Assembly: GCA_002285055.1 (NCBI GenBank)
Contig: NQYJ01000012.1
Span: 1 to 64,000, forward strand
Origin: Candidatus Izimoplasma sp. ZiA1
GTDB lineage: Bacteria; Bacillota_I; Bacilli_A; Izemoplasmatales; Izemoplasmataceae
Length of the DNA: 64,000 nt
Reading direction: 5' to 3'
Positions 26,401 to 34,711 of the stretch are shown piece by piece; position 1 is the first letter of the stretch; every line of letters begins with the position of its first letter. The notes beneath the pieces were generated by a model. The model searched no databases and was not told where the DNA came from. It saw nothing but the letters and a program-made list of their open reading frames with translations. Position numbers and translations under genes: made by a program.

Positions 26401-27923
26401 TTTTGAATTATATGACCCATATCAAAATGAGCGTTATGAGCAACTAAAATAGAATCTTTAAAAAACTCTTTAATCTTAGGGATAACTTCATCTATTTTTG
26501 GTGATAAAGCAACATCACTTGATGTTATTGATGTTATTTTTGTGATTAATGGTGATATTGGTCTTTCTGGGTTGATCAATGTTTCAAACTCATCAATAAT
26601 ATGATTATTCTTTATTTTCACTGCACTAATTTCAATCATTTTATCGTAATTTACACTTAAACCTGTTGTTTCTATGTCAAAAACAACATATGTTTGATCT
26701 TGAATTAATCCATCAAATGGATTTGTGATTATTTCTAAACTTTCCTCATCAACAAGAGTAAGTTCAACTCCATAGATTGGTGTTACATCTGTTCCTTTAG
26801 TTGCTTTAAAAAGTTCTGGGAAAGCTTGAACATTTCCGTGGTCTGTTAAAGCAATTGCACGGTGTCCCCATTTTGAAGCTCTTTTAACATAATCACTTAC
26901 AGATGTAATCGCGTCCATCGTTGACATTTTTGAATGAAGATGTAATTCTACTCTTTTTTCATCTTCAGTATCAGTTCTAGAATCCTCATTATGAACTGAC
27001 TCAGTTCTTTCAATTACTTGAGCATTAACACTTACCTCATCTAAAAACTTATCAAATTGAGCAAAACCACTTACCTTCATTAACATTCCAGCTTTAACAC
27101 CAGCTAAAAAAGCAGCTTCATCTTTATCTCTAACAAACTTCTTAACGTGAATTGAATCCTCTAAGTCACTTACAATAAATGTAAATAAATTAGTAGCTTG
27201 ATTAATCTTTCTAGATTCAGTACTAATAACTTCTCCCTCAAATACAAAGTTAGCTTTGTCATTAAGGTTTAAGTATTCTGATAGTTCATCATTTGATACC
27301 GGAATATCACTTATTTTATTTGTGATTTTACGGATATATTTATCACGGAAAGTCAAAAACACTTTTTCTAGTTTAGGTTTCACAGCTTCCTGTGAAACTG
27401 TGTTTTGATATACTTTATTTTTTTGCTCAATACGCTCTGTGATAGTTTCTTTAGTATCACAAATTCTTGTGGATAATATACAATTAAATCCACAAACTGA
27501 TAACTCTTTTTTTACTTCATAAAGTAAGTTAGTTACATAAGTCCCATCTTTAGGGCATACTAATTTTATTTTATCTTTGTCTATTTCAATTTCAAAATCG
27601 ATAATTGAGTTAAATCTTGGTTTTTGTTTAGATAATGTTCTTAAAACATAATCATAATATTCTTCTACTTTTGAAAAATTATTGTTTTGATAACTAATAC
27701 TGTATGTAACATCAGTTAAGAAAGCAAACTTACTAGGTAAATTGTTAAGTCTTCTTAAAAACAAATCAAATACATCAACATCTAGTGGTTCTAAAAAAGA
27801 TATATCAAAAAACCAACTATTGTCGGTTTTATTTACAAGTAATTCGTTAAGATCGCCTAAAATCTCTGTTTTTTGGTCATTTAATTCAAGTAGATTTAAT
27901 AGCTTTTTAAATCCGTCATTCAT
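23478..27923 (-). CDS. polC: DNA polymerase III PolC (Gram-positive replicative polymerase)
   Basis: Leading-strand replicase of low-GC Gram-positives, 1481 aa. Domain order: N-terminal region, OB fold near 225-310, PHP domain beginning VELHLHSKMSTMDA near 328, an inserted DnaQ-like 3'-5' proofreading exonuclease (FDIETTG near 417; HNAHFD; HRAIYDTRATAD), then the PHP remainder. A four-Cys zinc site (CPKC...CPHC) and the polymerase core with PDIDLNFSGD complete it. Start ATG 27923, with AGGAGTGA five bases before; GTG at 27932 lies within that site. Stand-alone gene with an extended -10 promoter. Confidence 0.98.
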   Translation of the reverse strand: MNDGFKKLLNLLELNDQKTEILGDLNELLVNKTDNSWFFDISFLEPLDVDVFDLFLRRLNNLPSKFAFLTDVTYSISYQNNNFSKVEEYYDYVLRTLSKQKPRFNSIIDFEIEIDKDKIKLVCPKDGTYVTNLLYEVKKELSVCGFNCILSTRICDTKETITERIEQKNKVYQNTVSQEAVKPKLEKVFLTFRDKYIRKITNKISDIPVSNDELSEYLNLNDKANFVFEGEVISTESRKINQATNLFTFIVSDLEDSIHVKKFVRDKDEAAFLAGVKAGMLMKVSGFAQFDKFLDEVSVNAQVIERTESVHNEDSRTDTEDEKRVELHLHSKMSTMDAITSVSDYVKRASKWGHRAIALTDHGNVQAFPELFKATKGTDVTPIYGVELTLVDEESLEIITNPFDGLIQDQTYVVFDIETTGLSVNYDKMIEISAVKIKNNHIIDEFETLINPERPISPLITKITSITSSDVALSPKIDEVIPKIKEFFKDSILVAHNAHFDMGHIIQNLKDHDLYDQEYTVIDTLSVARNLYADKMARFNLKALAKFLKVSLVQHHRAIYDTRATADIFLHMLREFNNYGIKNLKDLNELTKNTNAYKHSISKHVNLIVKNQKGLRNLFKIVSLANTKYFHKEARIMKKVLDKNREGILIGSGCMNSHFFETAINKNYDELLEVAKFYDYLEIQPLSDYMYLGENFDNVEEVIKDTINKILKAGKELDIPVCVTGDVHHLEEKDSVYREIYVQTPVVGGGRHPLVRYETIPSQFFRTTKEMLSEFEYLDEDIRKEIVITNPNKIVDSLEPVTAFSNELYAPTDDFLALDGILSVENKLIKMVSEKAKSIYGENLPKILEDRINKEINSITQNKFSTVYYISHLLVKKSLDDGYLVGSRGSVGSSLVATLMDITEVNPMPPHYVCPKCQFSSFKMTTEAKTRYGIKDDEIKFQTILDKADSGFDLPDEKCPHCDEDLKKDGHDIPFETFLGFKGDKVPDIDLNFSGDYQGKVHEYIREIFGHDRAFRAGTISTVADKTAFGYVKGYLERTNKTLRKAEIERRAKKIAGVKKSTGQHPGGIVVVPNYKEIIDVTPYQFPADDTSSNWMTTHFDYHSFEENLFKLDVLGHDDPTMIKYLMDFVEKDPLDFPFADARDIPLDDKEVYKLLNSTEIIGLTKEDLNSDVASFGIPEMGTGFVRGMLRDSRPSNFAELVKISGLSHGTDVWLNNAESLVTGKTKFGKIPFKDVIGCRDDIMVFLIQSGLTNEQAFEISEFIRKGKAAKNKEAWEGYKLIMKEKNIPDWYIWSAGQIKYMFPKAHATAYVMMAMRIAWFKLHRPIHFYSAYFSKRASDFDVYALSGGEYAITKRMNEIEEKGNKASETEKRQYTVLEIALEMVKRGFSFKPITLEKSAARNFIISEDKKSLYIPFITVEQLGLKVANSIVEARKEKDFTSKDDVKDRTSLSTTLFTKLEMLNVFDSLPDNSQMSIFELS

Positions 27924-27952
27924 ATAAGTCACTCCTATTAATTCATAGAATT

Positions 27953-27961
27953 ATTATAACA
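27953..27961 (-). promoter_or_regulatory. Extended -10 promoter for polC
   Basis: Minus strand TGTTATAAT about 30 bases before the polC start. There is only a weak TTAAAT at the -35 position. Confidence 0.6.
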
Positions 27962-28046
27962 TAGATTAGGTCTTAATTTAATTTTTCTAAAAAAAAAGTG
28001 GATAATTTTCTACTAGTTTTATTATAATAAATTATTAATTTTATTT

Positions 28047-28200
28047 CCATGATTTTTCAAAAGCCACTACTTGCGATTTAGTTTATTCAGGGTCAATTTT
28101 GAGTTAACCATCTTCTTTAATTACATTAGCTCTTAAAGAACATTTTAGAGCAAATTTATTTTTAGAGTCAATTTTTCTGTTAGTGAAGTATTAATTATTC
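28047..28200 (-). pseudogene. Decayed duplicate of rpoZ
   Basis: This stretch aligns by eye with the intact rpoZ at about 29560-29720. Over one 88-base block about 70 positions match. Translated on the minus strand in the rpoZ frame it reads RKIDSKNKFAL, then SLRANVIKEDG, then a stop, against TKIDSKYKLAY and ALRAKVIKEDDY in the real protein. More stops follow before the C-terminal portion, and the N-terminus is missing. It looks like an old partial gene copy left behind polC, no longer translatable. The rest of the 27.9-28.4 kb gap shows only promoter elements. Confidence 0.8.
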
Positions 28201-28314
28201 AATTTAATAATACTACACTATTTTTCAGCCTTTTTTTATCAGCAAATATTGTAATGTATTTATAAACTTAACTAACTATTTTTGTAATTTAAAAAGATTA
28301 TATATATATGTATA

Positions 28315-28323
28315 TGTTATAAT
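28315..28323 (+). promoter_or_regulatory. Extended -10 promoter of the lipoprotein gene
   Basis: TGTTATAAT preceded by a TA-alternating tract and no clear -35. About 45 bases before the gene start. Confidence 0.6.
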
Positions 28324-28369
28324 GTACTAGAAGGAAGTTACAGTTTTTAAGAAAGAAGGGATGGGTTTT

Positions 28370-29434
28370 ATGAAAAAAATATTAGTTTTACTTCTTATAT
28401 TGGTAGGTTTAACATCATGCGAAAAGGAAAAAGTAGTTAATAAACTTGAATTTGAACATTTAAGATTAGTTGAAGAGATTAAAACTGATGATCAGTACTT
28501 GTATCAACTATATAAAGTGGATCAAAGTTATAAAGTAATTAAATTTGGGATGGATGGCAAATTAGTTTCTGAGTTTATATTAAGTGATGAGATTTTAGAT
28601 CTTGATGAAAATAGTTATGGGGTATCTACTATCTCACTTTATGTTGAAGATTCTAATGTTGGATTAATATATTCTGTTGATAATGATGATAACTTATATT
28701 TTGCATTATTAAATAATGATATGACAATGGATAAAGTATTGGTTGTTGATTACTCTGATCTAGTTCTTAATCCAAATGATAATCAGTTATTTTTAGTTGA
28801 TGATGAACTTTATCTTCTTAATGATTATGAACTTGTTAGTTATACGATTATTAGTGAGGGGTTAAACGAAGTTAATCGACTTGATTTTAGTGGACTGTCT
28901 AATGTAAATTTGGCAATTGATGATTCTCTTTACCTCTTAGGGACAATATCAGAAGACTCGTTAGTTGTTGGTCTTCAGGATTTAGAAGAGACAAGTGGTA
29001 AAGTGGTTTTGAAGATAGATAGTGACTTAGCTTATGATTCTTTTATTAAATTAGATACGAGTATTGAAGAGGCAAATATCACAGTTAATGATGTTATTTA
29101 CATCTACGGGAAAACTATAACATCACCAGTAGTTGTTACATATAGTACAGATTTAGTTATTGAGAATAGTTATAGTCTGGGTTTAGGAACTACAGGATAT
29201 ATTTATGGTATCAATAATCTGCAGTTTAAGAATGATTCAATATACGCAGTTATGGAAAAAATAAACTCGGTTGTTACAATTTTCAAACTAGATATTGAGA
29301 ATGAGTCTTATGAAGAACTTTATACTGAGCAGTTTTTGTTTAGTCTACCTAATTATGAGAATATAATCGATGTTACTGATAAATACATTTTAATTAATAA
29401 TGAAGATTACTTATACGTTGTTAATGCTAAATAA
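28370..29434 (+). CDS. Putative lipoprotein of unknown function
   Basis: 354 aa. A signal peptide MKKILVLLLILVGLTSC with lipobox LTSC puts the mature Cys at residue 17, so it is anchored on the outer face of the membrane. The mature part is acidic and built from repeated beta-strand-like segments (patterns such as LYLLNDY, LYLLGTI, VIYIYGK spaced 45-60 residues), suggestive of a beta-propeller-like sensor or binding protein. No catalytic motif is seen. Start at ATG 28370 with GAAGGGATGG before it. Monocistronic, convergent with rpoZ-gmk. Confidence 0.8.
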   Translation: MKKILVLLLILVGLTSCEKEKVVNKLEFEHLRLVEEIKTDDQYLYQLYKVDQSYKVIKFGMDGKLVSEFILSDEILDLDENSYGVSTISLYVEDSNVGLIYSVDNDDNLYFALLNNDMTMDKVLVVDYSDLVLNPNDNQLFLVDDELYLLNDYELVSYTIISEGLNEVNRLDFSGLSNVNLAIDDSLYLLGTISEDSLVVGLQDLEETSGKVVLKIDSDLAYDSFIKLDTSIEEANITVNDVIYIYGKTITSPVVVTYSTDLVIENSYSLGLGTTGYIYGINNLQFKNDSIYAVMEKINSVVTIFKLDIENESYEELYTEQFLFSLPNYENIIDVTDKYILINNEDYLYVVNAK

Positions 29435-29442
29435 AAAAATAA

Positions 29443-29471
29443 AACATATGCTTAAGGCATATGTTTTTTAT
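29443..29471 (+). terminator. Terminator after the lipoprotein gene
   Basis: Stem AACATATGC (29443-29451) / GCATATGTT (29457-29465), 5-nt loop, then a T run. Confidence 0.88.
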
Positions 29472-29504
29472 GTTCTAAATTTGGTAAAACTATTTTATAT
29501 TTCA

Positions 29505-29534
29505 TAAAAAAATAGTAGATATAATCTACTATTT
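29505..29534 (-). terminator. Terminator after rpoZ
   Basis: An 11-bp stem AAATAGTAGAT/ATCTACTATTT (29510-29520 with 29524-29534), loop of 3, and a T run on the minus strand. It overlaps the rpoZ stop. Confidence 0.85.
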
Positions 29535-29747
29535 TTTTTCAAATTCAATTTCTACTTTGTCTGCCATAATTTCTTCTAATGCCACTCCTAGTGGTTTAGA
29601 TGATTTAGGGTCAATTGATGTATAATCATCTTCTTTAATTACTTTAGCTCTTAAAGCAGATGCATAAGCTAATTTATATTTAGAGTCAATTTTTGTTAGT
29701 AAATTATCAATTGATGGATAACGTAATCCTTCTTTATTCTTTGCCAT
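29529..29747 (-). CDS. rpoZ: RNA polymerase omega subunit
   Basis: Small RNA polymerase assembly subunit, 72 aa. It begins with the conserved opening MAKNKEGLRYPSIDNLL, followed by the helix KYKLAYASALRAKVI and the acidic end PLGVALEEIMADKVEIE. The start abuts the gmk stop, and its GGAGGT ribosome site lies in the last gmk codons, so the two are coupled. The gmk-rpoZ pairing is standard in Bacillota. A decayed copy lies 1.5 kb away at 28047-28200. Confidence 0.95.
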   Translation of the reverse strand: MAKNKEGLRYPSIDNLLTKIDSKYKLAYASALRAKVIKEDDYTSIDPKSSKPLGVALEEIMADKVEIEFEKK

Positions 29748-30368
29748 TTATTTAACCTCCAATATTTCGTTGTATTTATAAATAGAACGTTCTGTTTTTG
29801 CATGTTCTGCACGGATAATAGCCATAATACGATCAGCTGCATTCATAACTTCGTCATTAACAACAATATAATCATATTTATGGGCAAGTGGAAATTCCAT
29901 TTCCGCTTTATCCATTCTTGCTTGAATCTTTTCAGGGGCTTCTGTTCCCCTTCTTTGAAGTCTTCTGTGTAATGCTCCTTTATTCGGTGGAGCAATAAAA
30001 ATAAACACACCATCTGGGGCTTTTTCTCTTACTTGTAAAGCACCATTTACTTCTATCTCTAATACTACTTCTTTCCCAAGAGCGATTTGTTCATCGACTT
30101 TATCCTTAGGTGTTCCATAGTAATTACCGACAAATTGGGCGTACTCTAGGAGTTCACCATCTTTTATTCTTCTTTCGAACTCAGCTTTTGAGACAAAATA
30201 ATAATCCACGCCATCAATCTCACCTTCACGGGGCGGTCTTGTTGTCATGGAAATTGAATATACTAAATCATGTCCATCCATCTCAAAAAGTGCTTTCCTG
30301 ACAGTCCCTTTACCAACGCCTGAGGGACCGCTTAAAACTATTAATAACCCTCTTTCGTTGAGCTTCAT
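29748..30368 (-). CDS. gmk: Guanylate kinase
   Basis: Phosphorylates GMP to GDP, in nucleotide supply and (p)ppGpp homeostasis. 206 aa. The P-loop SGPSGVGKGTV sits at about residues 13-23. The GMP-binding region has the TTRPPREGEIDGVDYYFVS signature near 42 and ELLEYAQFVGNYYGTPK near 73. The lid Arg-rich block RRLQRRGTE is near 133. AGGAGGT lies eight bases before the ATG. First gene of gmk-rpoZ; divergent from rqcH. Confidence 0.97.
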   Translation of the reverse strand: MKLNERGLLIVLSGPSGVGKGTVRKALFEMDGHDLVYSISMTTRPPREGEIDGVDYYFVSKAEFERRIKDGELLEYAQFVGNYYGTPKDKVDEQIALGKEVVLEIEVNGALQVREKAPDGVFIFIAPPNKGALHRRLQRRGTEAPEKIQARMDKAEMEFPLAHKYDYIVVNDEVMNAADRIMAIIRAEHAKTERSIYKYNEILEVK

Positions 30369-30465
30369 CGAAAAAGACCTCCTAAATAAATCATTATTTA
30401 ATATAATAACACTAATGTAAGGTAAATGTAAATGTTTGAAAACATTTTTTTTATCTTTTTTTGTA

Positions 30466-30474
30466 TGCTATAAT
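30466..30474 (+). promoter_or_regulatory. Extended -10 promoter of rqcH
   Basis: TGCTATAAT ending 16 bases before the ATG, so the leader is very short (roughly 10 bases) and includes the ribosome site GGTGAT. Confidence 0.6.
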
Positions 30475-30490
30475 ATGGACGGTGATAAAT

Positions 30491-32164
30491 ATGAGTATGG
30501 ATGGACTATTTTTAAACAAAATAAAAGAAGAAATCAAAAATGAATTAGTTGGTGGTAGAGTTAGTAAAGTCTACCAGTTAAGCAACTATGACTTTTTGTT
30601 TGTCTTAAGAAGTAAATCAAAAAAGCAAGAATTAGTAATAAGTGCAAGTCCTGAATATTCGAGAATTCACTTAACTAAATTAGCATATGATAAACCAAGT
30701 ACACCTCCAACATTTTGTATGTTTTTAAGAAAACATCTTGAGGGTGGAAAAATAAAGGATATCAAGCAACATAATAATGATCGAATTATCATTATTGAGT
30801 TCGAGACTAGAAATGAGCTTGGTGATTTTATTGAGCTAAAATTAATTGCTGAACTTATGGGAAAACATTCTAATATTATTGTTACAAACAATGATTTAAA
30901 AATTATGGAAGCAATCAAACATGTTTCACCTTTTGATGAGCAAGCTAGAACTGTTCACCCAGGAGCTACATATACATTTCCAGAATCTACAAAAAAAGAT
31001 CCATTCAATTTAGATGAAGTCGATAAATTCTTTAAAAACAATGATAACTTCAATGCTTTTGAAATCAGAAATAACTTTGAAGGACTATCTCCACTATTTA
31101 CTAATGATTTATTGTTTCAATTTGAAAACTCTAGAACTGATATATTTGAAATATATAAGAGATTGTTAAGTGATACTTTAGACCCAACTTTGATTAAAGG
31201 CACTAAAAGCACATATTACTTCTATGATCCATTAAGCATCGAAGGGGATAGAGTAAAATATGAAAGTCTTAATGATTTAGTTGATGCTTTTTACTTTAAA
31301 AAGGATGAGCAAAAAAAAGTTAAGCAAAAATCAAAAGACTTAGAACTTTTTATTAAAAATAATATCAAAAAACTAAAATCAAAAATAAGAAAACAAAAAT
31401 CTGAGCTTGAAGATGCAAGTAATAAAGATATTTACCGAGTTAAGGGTGAACTTATCAAAGCTAACTTACATCTTATTAAAAAAGGGGATACTTCAATAAC
31501 CTGTTTAAATTACTATACAAATGAAGACATTAAAATTATCCTTGATGAAAAACTTAACCCTATTAAGAATAGTGAAAAATATTTTAAGAAATTCAAGAAA
31601 CTAAAGAATAGTGTAGTGTATTTAGAGAATGAAATCTTATTAAGTGAAAATGCATTAGAGTATTTTAACTTATTACACTCTCAACTTGAAACTTCTAGCT
31701 TAAATGATGTGGATGAAATCAGATTAGAACTAGAGCTAAAAGGCTATATTAAAAAACGTAACAAAAAAGGTATGAAAAAAGGTAAACCTAACTTCTTAAC
31801 ATATTATGATGAAGATGGTTGTGAAATATTAGTTGGGAAAAACAATATCCAAAATGACTACATATCAAATAAATTAGCTGAAAAAACTGATATGTGGTTC
31901 CACATAAAAGATTTTCCTGGAAGTCACGTTGTTGTTAGAAGCAGTGAAGATTTGAGTGAAACAACAATTAGGACAGCCGCAATCTTAGCAGCATATTATT
32001 CAAAAATGAGAACTAGTGGTAGTGTTGCAGTTGACTATACTAAAATTAGATATTTAAGAAAAGTTCCAAAAAAGGATAATTCTTTTGTTACATATAAAAC
32101 GAATAAAACAATTTATATAGATCCTACTGAGGAGTTTGTTCAAAATTTAAGAATGAAAAAATAA
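30491..32164 (+). CDS. rqcH: Rqc2 homolog RqcH (NFACT family)
   Basis: Ribosome-associated quality control factor that adds C-terminal Ala tails to nascent chains on stalled 50S subunits. Often annotated as a fibronectin-binding protein. 557 aa. The NFACT-N domain includes the Asp-Arg pair in HNNDRIIIIEF near residue 97. A lysine-rich coiled-coil stretch spans about 285-400, and the NFACT-R domain near the end has MWFHIKDFPGSHVVVRS. Start ATG 30491, with GGTGAT upstream; the in-frame ATG two codons later is an alternative. Single-gene transcript. Confidence 0.93.
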   Translation: MSMDGLFLNKIKEEIKNELVGGRVSKVYQLSNYDFLFVLRSKSKKQELVISASPEYSRIHLTKLAYDKPSTPPTFCMFLRKHLEGGKIKDIKQHNNDRIIIIEFETRNELGDFIELKLIAELMGKHSNIIVTNNDLKIMEAIKHVSPFDEQARTVHPGATYTFPESTKKDPFNLDEVDKFFKNNDNFNAFEIRNNFEGLSPLFTNDLLFQFENSRTDIFEIYKRLLSDTLDPTLIKGTKSTYYFYDPLSIEGDRVKYESLNDLVDAFYFKKDEQKKVKQKSKDLELFIKNNIKKLKSKIRKQKSELEDASNKDIYRVKGELIKANLHLIKKGDTSITCLNYYTNEDIKIILDEKLNPIKNSEKYFKKFKKLKNSVVYLENEILLSENALEYFNLLHSQLETSSLNDVDEIRLELELKGYIKKRNKKGMKKGKPNFLTYYDEDGCEILVGKNNIQNDYISNKLAEKTDMWFHIKDFPGSHVVVRSSEDLSETTIRTAAILAAYYSKMRTSGSVAVDYTKIRYLRKVPKKDNSFVTYKTNKTIYIDPTEEFVQNLRMKK

Positions 32165-32198
32165 ATCCTATGTTCAAATGAACATAGGATTTATTTTT
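32163..32198. terminator. Bidirectional terminator between rqcH and thrS
   Basis: A 13-bp perfect stem AAATCCTATGTTC/GAACATAGGATTT (32163-32175 with 32180-32192), loop of 4, with an AT run. Confidence 0.88.
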
Positions 32199-34120
32199 TA
32201 TCTAGATTTATTAATTATTTCTTTTCTAACCATACTTATGAAGTCTTCAATATCAACTGTTACTTGAGCTTGTTCTCCATATTTACGATATGTTACTTGG
32301 TTGTTTTCAACTTCATTGTCACCAACAACTAATTGATATGGTACTTTTTTAGTTTGAGCTTCTCTTATTTTATACCCAAGTTTTTCTTCTCGTAAATCAA
32401 GTTCACTTCGAAGGTCATTATCAATGAACAAATCATTTAGTTTTTTTGCATAAGTTTGGTGTACATCAAGTGAAACTGGGATTACTTTTAACTGAACAGG
32501 AGCTAGCCATGTTGGGAATGCTCCTTTGTATTGTTCTAATAAAATACTCATTAGACGTTCCCATGTGCTTATTAATCCACGGTGAATTACTACTGGACGA
32601 TGTTTTTCTCCATCACTACCAATATAAGTTAAATCAAATCTTTCTGGTAATAAGAAGTCAAGTTGAACAGTACTCATAGTGATAACATGTCCCATAGCAG
32701 TACGAACTTGAATGTCAATTTTTGGTCCGTAGAATGCCGCTTCTCCAGTCATTTCTTTATATTCTATATTGTTTTCATCTAATAACTCTTTTAATAATCT
32801 CTCAGCAAGATTCCAAAGTTCATCATTATCATGGAATTTACCTTTTTCTTTATCTCTTAAAGCAAGTTCAATGTAATCAATTTCAAGTCCCAAATCATTG
32901 ATGGCTTCAATGATTAAATTATATGCATCTAGAACTTCTTTTTTGATTTGATCTTCTCTAACAAATAAATGAGCGTCAGTTAAAGTCATTGCACGAACAC
33001 GTTCTAAACCACTTAAAGATCCACTAGCTTCGTAACGATGTTGTGTTACTATTTCAGCATATCTAATTGGTAAATCACGGTAACTTCTTAAGTCTGATTT
33101 ATACACAATCATATGATGAGGACAACTCATTGGTCTTAATACAAAAGTTTCACCATCTCGTTCCATTACTGGGAACATATTATCGCGGTAATGTGACCAA
33201 TGTCCACTGATTTCATATAATCTTTTAGTACCTAAGGCTGGAGTTGATACATGTAAATAACCAGCTTTTTTCTCTAATTTATACACATAATCTTCTAATA
33301 CTTTTCTTACTGTATAACCATGTGGTAACCACATAGCTAAACCTTGCCCAGCATCATTGTTTAGCTCAAAAATTCTTAATTCTTTACCCAGTTTTCGATG
33401 GTCTCTTTCTTTTCTTTCTTCTAAGATATTTAAATGTGTTGCAAGAGCTTCTTTAGTAAACCAAGCTGTACCATAGATTCTTTGAAGTTGTTTATTGTTT
33501 GAATCCCCACGCCAGTAAGCACCTGCTAAACTTAAAAGTTTAAAATGTTTTACGTTTTTAGTAGAACCAATATGTCCACCACGGCATAAGTCTGTAAACT
33601 CACCCTGCTTATAAACACTAATAATTTCATTTTCTGGTAATTCATTTATTAATTCTTGTTTATATTCATCATGTTTAAATAGTTCTAAAGCAGCTTCTTT
33701 ACTTAACTCACTTCTACTAATGAGTTCGTTTTGGTTTACAATTCTTTGCATTTCCTTTTCTATTTTCTTCAAGTCTTCTTCTTTTAATTGAACACCAGCA
33801 TCAATATCATAATAGAAACCTTCTCTAATTGCTGGTCCTACTCCAAACTTTGCATCCTTAAATAGTCTTTTAACTGCTTGTGCCATTAAATGCGCAGCAC
33901 TATGATTTAGTACTTCAAATGCTTCCTCGTCTTTGTTAGTGATAATTTTAATTGAAGCATCGTTTAAGATTGGACGATTTAGATCATATAATTCATCATT
34001 AACATATCCTGCTACACTGATTTTTTTTAGGCTTGAAGATATTGCTCCTGCAATTCCTTCAATAGTTATTCCTTTATCAAACTCTTTGATTGATCCATCT
34101 GGAAAAGTAATTTTTAACAT
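32198..34120 (-). CDS. thrS: Threonyl-tRNA synthetase
   Basis: 640 aa, with full family architecture. A TGS domain (residues 1-60) is followed by the editing domain with HSAAH (H73, H77). The class II catalytic core has the zinc ligands in MSCPHHM and TDAHLF, and RYEASGSLSGLERVRAMT as the motif 2 region. The C-terminal anticodon-binding domain follows (about 540 on). Two bases downstream of a MazG-like gene, with which it shares a T-box leader whose specifier reads ACC (Thr). Confidence 0.98.
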   Translation of the reverse strand: MLKITFPDGSIKEFDKGITIEGIAGAISSSLKKISVAGYVNDELYDLNRPILNDASIKIITNKDEEAFEVLNHSAAHLMAQAVKRLFKDAKFGVGPAIREGFYYDIDAGVQLKEEDLKKIEKEMQRIVNQNELISRSELSKEAALELFKHDEYKQELINELPENEIISVYKQGEFTDLCRGGHIGSTKNVKHFKLLSLAGAYWRGDSNNKQLQRIYGTAWFTKEALATHLNILEERKERDHRKLGKELRIFELNNDAGQGLAMWLPHGYTVRKVLEDYVYKLEKKAGYLHVSTPALGTKRLYEISGHWSHYRDNMFPVMERDGETFVLRPMSCPHHMIVYKSDLRSYRDLPIRYAEIVTQHRYEASGSLSGLERVRAMTLTDAHLFVREDQIKKEVLDAYNLIIEAINDLGLEIDYIELALRDKEKGKFHDNDELWNLAERLLKELLDENNIEYKEMTGEAAFYGPKIDIQVRTAMGHVITMSTVQLDFLLPERFDLTYIGSDGEKHRPVVIHRGLISTWERLMSILLEQYKGAFPTWLAPVQLKVIPVSLDVHQTYAKKLNDLFIDNDLRSELDLREEKLGYKIREAQTKKVPYQLVVGDNEVENNQVTYRKYGEQAQVTVDIEDFISMVRKEIINKSR

Positions 34121-34122
34121 AT

Positions 34123-34428
34123 TTATCTCCTCTTTTCTTTATATCTGATTGCGTTTATCGCATCTTTTTCTATTACAGCATCTTCTAAATTAATATTATA
34201 AATATTGGCAATATGTGCAACAAAATGTAGCACATCATAAAGTTCATGTTTCATATTGGTGAGTAAGGTGTCACTAGGACCATTAATTGATTCTTTTCTT
34301 ACTTCTACTGCTAATTCTCCAACTTCTTCAACTAGTTTTAACATCACTTCTAGTTTAAGCTCTGGATGATGATCAACTTTTAAGATATGATCTTGTACTT
34401 CTTTAAGTGTCATTCCTTTTTGTAACAT
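34123..34428 (-). CDS. MazG-like nucleotide pyrophosphohydrolase
   Basis: 101 aa. The all-alpha MazG/dUTPase-like metal site is visible as EEVGELAVEVRKE near residue 35 and KHELYDVLHFVAHIAN near 63, which supply the E-E-x-x-E and E-x-x-D Mg ligands. Such single-domain proteins hydrolyse non-canonical NTPs or dCTP-like substrates; the exact target is unknown. Start ATG 34428, with AAGGAGTGA before it; the in-frame ATG at 34446 would place that site inside the gene. Encoded between the Thr T-box terminator and thrS, so it is co-regulated with threonine-tRNA charging. Confidence 0.85.
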   Translation of the reverse strand: MLQKGMTLKEVQDHILKVDHHPELKLEVMLKLVEEVGELAVEVRKESINGPSDTLLTNMKHELYDVLHFVAHIANIYNINLEDAVIEKDAINAIRYKEKRR

Positions 34429-34455
34429 AACCTCACTCCTTTTCATTTATTGGTA

Positions 34456-34671
34456 CAAAAAAACGTCCTTAAAAAATTAAGGACGAATATATTTTTCCGC
34501 GGTACCACCTTTGTTCTAGATAAATCTAGCACTCTATCCTTTAACGCAGGATTACGGGTTCTTATTAAGACCTACTCCAAGGTAGTAATTAACAAATATA
34601 ATTAAGTAGCTTACACCATTCTACTCTCGCTTAAAATTAGTGTTTTGTTAATGTTGTCCTCTTCATTGTAT
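34456..34671 (-). ncRNA. T-box leader of MazG-like gene and thrS
   Basis: T-box core GGTGGTACCGCGG (34497-34509 as complement), then a 9-bp terminator stem CGTCCTTAA/TTAAGGACG (34464-34472 with 34477-34485) and a run of T. The putative specifier ACC is at 34581-34583, right after a GTTAAT arm as in the pheST leader. It matches the downstream threonyl-tRNA synthetase. Confidence 0.93.
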
Positions 34672-34677
34672 AAATAC

Positions 34678-34705
34678 ATTATAATACAATAATTTTTTTT
34701 GTCAA
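34678..34705 (-). promoter_or_regulatory. Promoter of the thrS T-box transcript
   Basis: Minus strand consensus TTGACA (34700-34705), 16-bp spacer, TATAAT (34678-34683), seven bases after the dnaI stop codon. Confidence 0.88.
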
Positions 34706-34711
34706 AAAGTT

